Of a stretch of DNA of 15,236 nt, positions 1 to 5,502 are shown piece by piece; the stretch's first letter is position 1, and each line of letters opens with the position of its first letter. Below the pieces are notes generated by a model that was given only the letters and a program-made list of their open reading frames with translations, did no database searches and had not been told where the DNA came from. Origin of the DNA: Candidatus Latescibacterota bacterium (lineage in GTDB: Bacteria > Latescibacterota > UBA2968 > UBA8231). The translations under genes and the position numbers were made by a program. Location of the stretch: contig JAJDTN010000216.1 in NCBI GenBank assembly GCA_022827165.1, positions 1 to 15,236 on the forward strand, in the 5' to 3' direction.

Positions 1-337
1 GCACCAGGGCGCGGCGCACCACGGGATCGTCGGCGAAGGCGCCCACCGAGCGCGAGACCTCGGGACTGCGGATGGCCGCGCTCACATCTTCCCCCCCGAG
101 GCGGATGCCCCCGCCCCGGCCCGCCGGGAACTCGAGGCTCAGGCCCTCGAGGAACGCCCCGAGCGCCGCGGCCCCGGGCTCGACGCCGCGGCGGGTCGCG
201 GCCAGGGCCACCGCCCGGTACATGGCGCCGGTGTCGAGATGGCGGTAGCCGAGGGCGGCGGCGGCCCCCCGTGCCGCCGTGGACTTGCCGGCGCCGATGA
301 CCCCGTCGATGGCGATCGTCAACCCCTTCGCGGTCAC
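1..337 (-). CDS. cmk: Cytidylate kinase, 3' part missing (runs off left edge)
   Basis: This encodes the N-terminal ~112 residues of cytidylate kinase, the cytoplasmic enzyme that phosphorylates CMP and dCMP to the diphosphates. Translation from 337 gives an N-terminal beta strand (LTIAIDG), then the P-loop GVIGAGKST, and shortly after the family motif LDTGAMYRAVAL, which is characteristic of Cmk. The segment after it (SPEVS, then VVRRALV) also fits the family, where the NMP-binding insert follows. The start is GTG at 335-337. It shares four bases (GTGA) with the stop of the upstream pseudouridine synthase gene, so translation is probably coupled. The usual P-loop context is DGPAGSGKST; here it is DGVIGAGKST, a mild variant that keeps the essential glycines and lysine. 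The remaining roughly half of the protein lies outside the window. Assignment is confident from the motifs and from the common scpA-scpB-rluB-cmk gene order. Confidence 0.9.
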   Translation of the reverse strand, partial: MTAKGLTIAIDGVIGAGKSTAARGAAAALGYRHLDTGAMYRAVALAATRRGVEPGAAALGAFLEGLSLEFPAGRGGGIRLGGEDVSAAIRSPEVSRSVGAFADDPVVRRALV

Positions 338-1065
338 CGATCCGGCCCCAGGCCCACCAGCCGGCGAAGGCGCGCCACCTCGGCAGGGCGCAGCCGGCGC
401 CACCGGCCGGCGCGCAGGCCGCCGAGAGCCAGGCCGGCGAAGCTCTGCCGCCGCAGGCTCGTCACCTGGTGGCCGACGGCCAGGCACATGCGCTTGACCT
501 GGTGCTTGCGGCCCTCCGTGAGGACCAGCTCGATCCGGCCCCGGCCTTCGGCGGTGTGGCCCAGGAGGCGGGCGCCGGCGGGGGCGGTCGGTCCGTCCTC
601 GAGCTCCAGCCCCTGGCGCAGCCGCCGCAGGGCGCCGTCGTCCGGCCTCCCCCGCAGGACGGCGACGTAGCGCTTCTCGATCCCGTAGCGCGGATGGGTC
701 AGACGGTAGGCCAGGTCGCCGTCGTCGGTGAGCAGCAGGGCTCCCGTCGTGTCGCGGTCGAGGCGCCCCACGGCCACGGTCCCGGGCCTCAGCTGGAGCC
801 CCTCGTACACCGTGGTCCGGCCGCGCTCGTCGCGGCTCGTGACCAGGGTGTCGCGGCGCTTGTGCAGCAGAACGTACTCGAAGCCTTCGGGCAGGGCCAC
901 GCGGCCCCTTCCCTCGAGCTCCACGCGGTCCCTGGCGGGGTCGATCCGGTCCCCCGGCCCCACCGCGGGTACGCCGTTGACGCGCACGGCGCCGGCGGAG
1001 ACCAGGGCCGCGCACCGCCGCCGGGAGGCCACACCGGCGCGGGCGAGGAAGCGGTTGAGCTGCAT
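334..1065 (-). CDS. rluB: rRNA pseudouridine synthase, RluB/RsuA family
   Basis: A 243-residue pseudouridine synthase that isomerises a specific uridine in ribosomal RNA. Residues ~1-48 form an S4 RNA-binding domain (MQLNRFLARAGVASRR, then VRVNG). The catalytic domain follows, with GRLDRDTTGALLLTDDG; Asp103 in GRLD is the expected catalytic nucleophile. The later LTHP and EKRYVAVLRG segments and EGRKHQVKRM match the family closely. I chose the ATG at 1063-1065 because the S4 domain begins right there and a GGAGG lies just upstream. The longer open frame from 1107 would add 14 non-conserved residues and overlap scpB. The gene sits 19 bp after scpB and overlaps cmk by 4 bp, so it belongs to the same transcription unit. 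RluB (23S rRNA) is favoured over RsuA (16S rRNA) by synteny with scpB; sequence alone cannot settle the target. Confidence 0.9.
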   Translation of the reverse strand: MQLNRFLARAGVASRRRCAALVSAGAVRVNGVPAVGPGDRIDPARDRVELEGRGRVALPEGFEYVLLHKRRDTLVTSRDERGRTTVYEGLQLRPGTVAVGRLDRDTTGALLLTDDGDLAYRLTHPRYGIEKRYVAVLRGRPDDGALRRLRQGLELEDGPTAPAGARLLGHTAEGRGRIELVLTEGRKHQVKRMCLAVGHQVTSLRRQSFAGLALGGLRAGRWRRLRPAEVARLRRLVGLGPDR

Positions 1066-1084
1066 GCCCTCCGTCCGGGGGCCC

Positions 1085-1885
1085 TCAGCTTCGGCGGTCC
1101 TCGGCACTCCCCTCCTCCGGCAGCTCTACTTCGCCCTCGATCCGGCCGCCCACCTCGGGCAGGTCCGCCTCCGGCAGTTCCTCCGCCCTCGGACCCGGCC
1201 CCCCGGCGGGGTCTCCGTCCACCGGGCCGCCCCCATGGGGCAGGCCTTCTGCCGGCGGGTCTTCCGCCTCCGGATCCTGCCCCTCGGCGGGGCCTCCGGC
1301 CTCCACCTGGCCGTTGCCGGCCCCCGCTTCGGCCTTGCGCTCGCCCTCGGCCAGCAGCTCCTCGAGTTCCTTCGGTTTGGGCAGGTCGGCCAGCGACCGC
1401 AGACCGAAGTGGGTCATGAAGTGGCGGGTGGTGCCGAACAGCATGGGGCGCCCGATGCCCTCGGAGCGGCCGACGATGCGCACGAGATCGAGCTCCAGCA
1501 GGTTGCGGACGACCCCGGCGGAATCGACGCCGCGGAGGTTGTCGACCTCGAGGCGGGTGACGGGCTGCTTGAAGGCGACGATGGCCAGGGTCTCGAGAGC
1601 CGCCTGGGAGAGGCGCACGTGGCCGCGGTCGTGGAACTTGCGCAGCCACGGAGCGAACTCCTTGAGGGTGACCACCTGGTAACCGCCGGCGATCTCGGCG
1701 ATGGTCATGGCGTGGCCGCCCTCGCGGTAGCTCTCGTTGAGCTCCTTCACCGCCCGTCGCAACTGCGATCCCTTGACCCCTTTCACCACGGCCTCCAGGC
1801 GGCCGGGGGTGACCGGGGCGTCGGAGGTCATCAGCACCGCCTCGACGATGCCGCGCAGCTCGCCGGGATGGGGGGCTCCACTCAC
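1085..1885 (-). CDS. scpB: Segregation and condensation protein B (ScpB) with long acidic tail
   Basis: ScpB is the winged-helix (kite) partner that, with ScpA, bridges the SMC dimer in bacterial condensin and supports chromosome segregation. The core at residues ~8-170 has typical ScpB features: RGIVEAVLMTSDAPVTPGRL at the N-terminus, then ELNESY, IAGGYQV, the strongly conserved LSQAALETLAIVAFKQPVTR, RGVDSAGVVRNLLE, and GRPMLFGTTRHFMTHFGL. The start is GTG at 1883-1885, which overlaps the scpA stop as GTGA; the open frame continues upstream inside scpA only as non-ScpB sequence. Residues ~182-266 form an extra tail rich in Glu, Pro, Gly and Ala, without hydrophobic core and probably disordered. 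Such tails vary widely between lineages. Assignment is confident; the role of the tail is unknown. Confidence 0.93.
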   Translation of the reverse strand: MSGAPHPGELRGIVEAVLMTSDAPVTPGRLEAVVKGVKGSQLRRAVKELNESYREGGHAMTIAEIAGGYQVVTLKEFAPWLRKFHDRGHVRLSQAALETLAIVAFKQPVTRLEVDNLRGVDSAGVVRNLLELDLVRIVGRSEGIGRPMLFGTTRHFMTHFGLRSLADLPKPKELEELLAEGERKAEAGAGNGQVEAGGPAEGQDPEAEDPPAEGLPHGGGPVDGDPAGGPGPRAEELPEADLPEVGGRIEGEVELPEEGSAEDRRS

Positions 1886-2649
1886 GTTGGTCCCGCCGCA
1901 ATCCCGCCCTGGCCGCCCTCGATCCAGATGTCGCCGAAGGGCCGCGCCTGCTGCACGCGCACGCGCTGGGACTTGAGCAGCTCGAGGAGACCGATGAAGG
2001 TGACCACCAGGTCGTGGCGGTTGCGGCCCTCCACCAGGTCGTGGAACCGCAGGCGGGAGCGGCTGCTCAGGGCGCCGAGGATGAGGTCGATGCACTCCTC
2101 GACGGTGACCCGCTCCTCGACGATGCGGTGGACCAGGGAGCGGGGCACGTTGTCGATGACGTGCTTGTAGACCTTCAGCAGGTCGAAGAGGGAGACGGGA
2201 TGCAGCCCGGCCTCGGACTCGTCGGCCTGACCGCTGCGGCTGTAGACGCGGCGCTGCTCGAGGCCCGCGTCGGAGAGCCAGTGGGCGATCTCCTTGAACT
2301 GCTGGTACTCCAGCAGCCGGCGGACCAGCTCCTCCCTCGGGTCCTCGCCGCTGTCGTCGTCGGTCTCGCCGCCGGCCTCCCGGGGGAGCAGCATCTGCGA
2401 CTTGATCTTCATGAGGGTGGCCGCCATGAGGACGAAGTCGGCGGAGCGCTCGAGATCGAGGAGGTGCACCTCGGACCCGAGGACGACGAGGTACTGGGCG
2501 GTGATCGTCGACACGGGGATGTCGTAGATGTCCACCTCGTTCCTGCGGATGAGGTAGAGGAGCAGGTCGAGAGGCCCCTCGAAGACCTCGAGCCGGACGC
2601 CGTACGGGTCGGGGGAGCCTTCGGACTCGAGGAGGGTTGGCTCAGTCAA
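1882..2649 (-). CDS. scpA: Segregation and condensation protein A (ScpA), TTG start
   Basis: ScpA is the kleisin subunit of bacterial condensin. It links the two heads of the SMC dimer and binds ScpB. The 255-residue product begins its conserved domain at residue ~18 with VRLEVFEGPLDLLLYLIRRN, followed by VDIYDIPVSTITAQYL and then ADFVLMAATLMKIKSQMLLP, all hallmark ScpA blocks. The C-terminal winged helix includes VEECIDLILGAL and VVTFIGLLELLKSQ. The middle (about residues 92-105) is acidic. The start is TTG at 2647-2649, inside the last codons of the HNH gene (8-bp overlap). No ATG, GTG or TTG occurs in frame between it and the conserved domain, so the unusual start is required. A clear ribosome binding site is absent, which points to translational coupling with the HNH gene. 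Confidence 0.93.
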   Translation of the reverse strand: MTEPTLLESEGSPDPYGVRLEVFEGPLDLLLYLIRRNEVDIYDIPVSTITAQYLVVLGSEVHLLDLERSADFVLMAATLMKIKSQMLLPREAGGETDDDSGEDPREELVRRLLEYQQFKEIAHWLSDAGLEQRRVYSRSGQADESEAGLHPVSLFDLLKVYKHVIDNVPRSLVHRIVEERVTVEECIDLILGALSSRSRLRFHDLVEGRNRHDLVVTFIGLLELLKSQRVRVQQARPFGDIWIEGGQGGIAAGPT

Positions 2650-3190
2650 GGAAGAGGTAGGGCTTCCACCGGTGATCGGCGACGCCCACGTAGTTGCGGA
2701 TGAAGGTGACGTTGTTGGGGCGCTTCGGCTTGCGGCGCAACCGCAGGCCCGACTGCTCGGGCGGCCGGTCTCCCTTGCGGGCGTTACAGGCGGCGCAGGC
2801 GGTGACCAGGTTCTCCCAGGTCTCCGGGCCCCTGTGCTTCCTGGGGACCACGTGGTCGATCGTCATCTTGCGGTCGGCGGTCCCGCAGTACTGGCACTCG
2901 TAGTTGTCGCGCTTGAAGATGTTGCGCTTGGACAGCACGACGCGGCGCCGGGGGGCGCGGATGTAACGCTCGAGACGGACGACGCTGGGCACCGGGAAGG
3001 CGTCGGACACGGAGCGCACCTGGCGGTCGGCGGGCTCGACGCTGATCGCCTTGCCGCCGAAGACGAGGCTCAGGGCCCTGCGGACGGAACAGACGTTGAG
3101 GGGCTCGTAGTTCTGGTTGAGCACGAGGACCGCCTCGTCGAGGACGGCGGACTGCCTGCGTGCGGCGGTATGGTGAATGGCGCGGATCAT
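2642..3190 (-). CDS. HNH endonuclease family protein
   Basis: A 182-residue protein with an HNH nuclease domain at its centre. The zinc-binding pairs C99-x2-C102 and C132-x2-C135 flank the motif. The catalytic-type IDHVVPR has Asp112-His113, followed by ENLVTACAACNARKGDR with Asn127 and Asn136. The N-terminal half contains the block VLVLNQNYEPLNVCSVRRAL, found in a widespread stand-alone HNH family of unproven cellular role; its members are often annotated simply as HNH endonuclease. No methyltransferase or restriction partner is present. The ATG at 3190 lies at the edge of the open frame and lacks a good ribosome binding site. Upstream there is a TTGACG at 3230-3235, but a matching -10 at 17 bp is poor. 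The gene overlaps scpA by 8 bp, so the two are probably coexpressed. Family assignment is sure; function is open. Confidence 0.85.
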   Translation of the reverse strand: MIRAIHHTAARRQSAVLDEAVLVLNQNYEPLNVCSVRRALSLVFGGKAISVEPADRQVRSVSDAFPVPSVVRLERYIRAPRRRVVLSKRNIFKRDNYECQYCGTADRKMTIDHVVPRKHRGPETWENLVTACAACNARKGDRPPEQSGLRLRRKPKRPNNVTFIRNYVGVADHRWKPYLFLD

Positions 3191-3253
3191 CCCATATATC
3201 CCGGAGAATCAAGGGGAGCCCGCGCACATCGTCAACCAATGAACGATGGGGCT

Positions 3254-3652
3254 TCAGGCGTCCTCGATGAACTCGGCGTACTCGGAAGGGCCCAGGAGGT
3301 CGGCCACTTCCTCGGGGTCGTCGAGGCGGACCTTGAGGAGCCAGCCGTCTCCGTAGGGGTCGGCGTTCACCTGCTCGGCGCTCTCCTCGAGGGTTTCGTT
3401 GACCTCCATGACCTGGCAGCTCACCGGGGAGTAGAGCTCCTCCACGGTCTTTACCGCCTCCACCGTGCCGAAGGCCTGGCCCTTCTCCAGGGAATCCCCC
3501 ACTTCGGGAAGCTCGACGAAGACGATGTCCCCGAGCTCGGACTGGGCGTAGTCGGTGATGCCGATGGTGCCGAGCTCCCCGTCGAGGGAGATCCACTCGT
3601 GCTGCTCGGTGTAGCGGAGATCGTCGGGAACCCTGGTTTCCGACTCTGCCAT
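3254..3652 (-). CDS. gcvH: Glycine cleavage system H protein (lipoyl carrier)
   Basis: A 132-residue H protein, the lipoyl-carrying shuttle of the glycine cleavage system, which passes the aminomethyl intermediate between P and T proteins in the cytoplasm. Diagnostic segments are LRYTEQHEWISLDGELGTIG, ITDYAQSELGDIVFVELPEVG, and FGTVEAVKTVEELYSPVSC, where Lys68 is the expected lipoylation site. NADPYGDGWLLKVRL closes the domain. The start is ATG at 3650-3652, preceded by AGGAG about six bases away; a longer open frame to 3745 has no homologous content. No gcvT, gcvP or lipoate ligase gene is in the window. The protein may serve a glycine cleavage system encoded elsewhere, or act as a scaffold for lipoate synthesis as known for some GcvH proteins. 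A promoter-like pair precedes it at 3734-3762. Confidence 0.95.
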   Translation of the reverse strand: MAESETRVPDDLRYTEQHEWISLDGELGTIGITDYAQSELGDIVFVELPEVGDSLEKGQAFGTVEAVKTVEELYSPVSCQVMEVNETLEESAEQVNADPYGDGWLLKVRLDDPEEVADLLGPSEYAEFIEDA

Positions 3653-3733
3653 GCTCGCTCCTCTCCGGATGGCTAGACGGCGGCGGCGTGGACCCGCGTC
3701 GCCGCGAAACGCCGCCTCGCCGAGTGTTCGCTG

Positions 3734-3762
3734 ATCGTATTCCAACCGCCCGGCGCGGGCAA
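3734..3762 (-). promoter_or_regulatory. Putative sigma70-type promoter of gcvH
   Basis: Read on the minus strand: TTGCCC (3757-3762), a 17-base spacer, then TACGAT (3734-3739). Each box matches four of six consensus positions and the spacing is ideal. Transcription would start about 75 bases upstream of the gcvH ATG. The spacer contains a short inverted repeat, GCCCG-3-CGGGC (3748-3760), which could be an operator or simply GC-rich chance. Support is from pattern only. Confidence 0.4.
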
Positions 3763-3785
3763 CATGGCGGCTCCTCCCGCCCCCA

Positions 3786-4343
3786 TCACACCCGCTCCAC
3801 GTAGTCGCCGGTGCGCGTGTCGATCTTGAGGGTGTCGCCCTGATTGACGAAGAGCGGCACCGAGACCACCGCCCCGGTCTCGAGGGTGGCCGGCTTGACG
3901 GCCCCGGTGGCGGTATCGCCCTTCACTCCGGGTTCGGTGTGGGCCACCTTGAGGTTCACGAAGTTGGGCAACTCGACGCCGATGGGCGTGCCCTCCACGA
4001 CCATGACGAAGGCGCTCTCGCTCTCCTGCAGCAGCCCCGCCGAGTCGCCGAAGAGGGCCGCCTCGAGACCGACCTGCTCGTAGGTCTCGGCGTCCATGAA
4101 GTGGTAGGTGCCGGTATCGGAGTAGAGGAACTGCATCTCCCGCCTCTCGACGCGGATCTCCTCCACCTTGTCGCCGGAACGGAAGGTGCGGTCGATGACG
4201 GCGCCCGTGCTCATGTTCTTCAGGCGGGTGCGCTCGAATGCGCCGCCCTTGCCAGGCTTGACGTGCTGGAACTCGACGATGGAGAACAGGGCGCCGTCGA
4301 GGCGCATGGTGAAGCCGTTGCGGAAACTGGTGGTGTCGGCCAT
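3786..4343 (-). CDS. efp: Translation elongation factor P
   Basis: A 185-residue EF-P, which enters ribosomes stalled on consecutive prolines and restores peptide-bond formation. The length is normal for the family and all three beta-barrel domains are complete. Domain I carries the tip loop KPGKGGAF, in which Lys32 is the residue normally beta-lysylated by EpmA-type enzymes. A lysine tip argues against the arginine-rhamnosylated type. The C-terminus IDTRTGDYVERV is the canonical EF-P ending. The start is ATG at 4341-4343, preceded by GGGAG. The gene lies 10 bp after the TPR gene and almost certainly shares its promoter at 5183-5211. No epmA or epmB modification gene is visible here. Confidence 0.97.
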   Translation of the reverse strand: MADTTSFRNGFTMRLDGALFSIVEFQHVKPGKGGAFERTRLKNMSTGAVIDRTFRSGDKVEEIRVERREMQFLYSDTGTYHFMDAETYEQVGLEAALFGDSAGLLQESESAFVMVVEGTPIGVELPNFVNLKVAHTEPGVKGDTATGAVKPATLETGAVVSVPLFVNQGDTLKIDTRTGDYVERV

Positions 4344-4353
4344 CTCTCCCTTC

Positions 4354-5097
4354 TCAAGCGGCGGTGAGCGCCTCGGCGTCGCGCCGGGCGTCCTGGTTGC
4401 CGGGGTCGGCGGACAGCACCCGCCGGTAGATCTCGAGGGCGCGGTCCGGGAATCCCTGCCTGGCGTACAGCCGCGCCAGGGTCACCGTGGGGACCGGACC
4501 CCGGTCGTCGATCCCCTCCGCATCCAGCTCTCTGCCGGCTTCGGGGGGACGGTCGATCTGCCGCAGCAGCGCCGTCAGCTCGGCATCGCCGGGCGCGCCG
4601 AAGCGGGAGACGGAGGGCGCCGGGGCGGCGGCGGGAATCGGCACCTCCGCCGGCTGCGGCGCGGAGGCCGCGGCGGGGGCGGCGGCCGGCCGGGGACGCA
4701 CCTCGGCGGCCAGCGACGCCAGCTCGCGCTTCAGCCGGGGGCCCAGCGGGTCGAGGGCGGAGGCCCGCTCCAGGCACTCCAGGGCCCGCTCCCCCTCACC
4801 GAGCCGGCGGTGGACCCCGGCCAGCTGCCGGAGCCCGGCGAGGTTGCCGGGATCGAGCTGCAACCCCTGGTCTATCGCCGCCCGCGCCTGCTGCCACATG
4901 CGCCGGGCCTCGTAGCAGCGGCCGAGGACGAAGAACCCGGTGGGGTAGCCGGGAAACCGCTGGCAACCCTCCTCGCAGAGGGCCTGGGCGCGCATGGGGC
5001 GGCCCTTGCCCAGGTACTCTTCGGCCAGGCGCGCGAACAGGGGGATCCGGGGAAAACGCCGAAAGGCCTTCTCCACCTTGCTGGTGCGTGCGAACAC
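4354..5097 (-). CDS. TPR-repeat protein with Ala/Pro linker
   Basis: A 247-residue protein made of tetratricopeptide repeats. About three units fill residues 19-120, recognisable by the spacing of AEEYLGKGRPMRA, LGRCYEARRMWQQARAAID and LAGVHRRLGEGERALE, each ending near a DP or P turn. A low-complexity Ala/Pro-rich linker spans residues ~134-163. A last TPR-like unit follows at ~204-240 (LARLYARQGFPDRALEIYRR, then DPGNQDA). No signal peptide or membrane segment is seen, so it is probably cytoplasmic. Its role is likely protein-protein interaction, but the partner is unknown. The start is GTG at 5095-5097 with only a weak ribosome binding site; a second GTG seven codons in is possible. It is the first gene behind the 5183-5211 promoter and is followed by efp after 10 bp. 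Confidence 0.8.
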   Translation of the reverse strand: MFARTSKVEKAFRRFPRIPLFARLAEEYLGKGRPMRAQALCEEGCQRFPGYPTGFFVLGRCYEARRMWQQARAAIDQGLQLDPGNLAGLRQLAGVHRRLGEGERALECLERASALDPLGPRLKRELASLAAEVRPRPAAAPAAASAPQPAEVPIPAAAPAPSVSRFGAPGDAELTALLRQIDRPPEAGRELDAEGIDDRGPVPTVTLARLYARQGFPDRALEIYRRVLSADPGNQDARRDAEALTAA

Positions 5098-5182
5098 CAG
5101 ATCTCAGCAGCCTGTGTACGAGCGGACTGGCACCGAAGGAACCTTGCCTCAACAGCTGTCACGGGGGTTTGAACAGCCTTCC

Positions 5183-5211
5183 ATCCTAAACCCGAATCGG
5201 CGTACTGTCAA
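5183..5211 (-). promoter_or_regulatory. Sigma70-type promoter for the TPR-efp unit
   Basis: Read on the minus strand: a perfect TTGACA -35 box (5206-5211), 17 bases, and TAGGAT as -10 box (5183-5188, four of six consensus positions including the key first, second and sixth). The transcript would begin near 5176 and leave a leader of about 79 bases before the GTG at 5097. The box sits in a lower-GC patch of an otherwise GC-rich window, which strengthens the call. It is arranged back to back with the tRNA promoter. Confidence 0.7.
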
Positions 5212-5289
5212 CTCGCCCCGGGGGTCCGCGGGACACGCATATCGTCAGGCAGGACAACCACTTGCAGATTCGCGCAGGCGCCGGAACGG

Positions 5290-5318
5290 TTGACGGAATG
5301 TCACCCGGCCGCTATACT
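5290..5318 (+). promoter_or_regulatory. Sigma70-type promoter of the tRNA-Lys gene
   Basis: TTGACG (5290-5295), a 17-base spacer, and TATACT (5313-5318); each matches five of six consensus positions. The start point would be near 5325, about ten bases before the mature tRNA. The GC-rich stretch after the -10 box resembles the discriminator of stable-RNA promoters under stringent control, which is inference. Confidence 0.8.
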
Positions 5319-5335
5319 CGGCGCCCCTTCGATCT

Positions 5336-5411
5336 GCGCCCATAGCTCAGTTGGTAGAGCGGCTGACTCTTAATCAGTTGGTCCGGGGTTCGAGTCCCTG
5401 TGGGCGCACCA
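5336..5411 (+). tRNA. tRNA-Lys (anticodon CUU)
   Basis: A complete 76-base tRNA including an encoded 3' CCA (5409-5411). The acceptor stem pairs 5336-5342 with 5401-5407 over all seven bases, with A5408 as discriminator. The D arm contains AGCTCAGTTGGTAGAGC. The anticodon stem pairs 5362-5366 with 5374-5378 (one G-U) around the loop C-T-CTT-A-A, which puts the CUU anticodon at 5369-5371, reading AAG lysine codons. The T arm pairs 5384-5388 with 5396-5400 (one G-U) around TTCGAGT. It is the only plus-strand gene seen and has its own promoter. Confidence 0.98.
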
Positions 5412-5423
5412 CTTCCGGCTCTT

Positions 5424-5455
5424 CGGGGAGCTGCGCGGCCCTTCGCAGCTCCCCG
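5424..5455. terminator. GC-rich hairpin between convergent transcripts
   Basis: A perfect 12-bp inverted repeat, 5424-5435 against 5444-5455, with an 8-base loop. It lies 12 bases after the tRNA and 47 bases past the stop codon of the convergent membrane-protein gene, where a shared transcription terminator is expected. No T-run follows on either strand, so it is not a textbook intrinsic terminator. It could instead act as an RNA processing or stabilising stem. Confidence 0.55.
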
Positions 5456-5502
5456 TAAGTCCATGTGTGGCATCCTGTTGACATAGCTCGCCGGCGCGCC
5501 CC

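Noticed and set aside
469..2703. Several plus-strand open frames opposite the pseudouridine synthase, scpB and scpA
   Set aside because: No conserved motifs; the minus-strand frames match known families over their full length.
3207..3235. TTGACG with TTGATT at 17 bp as a promoter of the HNH gene
   Set aside because: The -10 box matches only three of six consensus positions and would leave a leader of about ten bases.
3748..3760. Inverted repeat GCCCG-3-CGGGC between efp and gcvH as a terminator or operator
   Set aside because: Only five pairs, no T-run, and such repeats are expected by chance in GC-rich DNA. Noted only as part of the promoter entry.
5336..5502. tRNA-Lys 3' end as an integration site for a mobile element carrying the six-gene operon
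   Set aside because: No second copy of the tRNA 3' end, integrase or transposase is visible, and base composition does not change across the tRNA.
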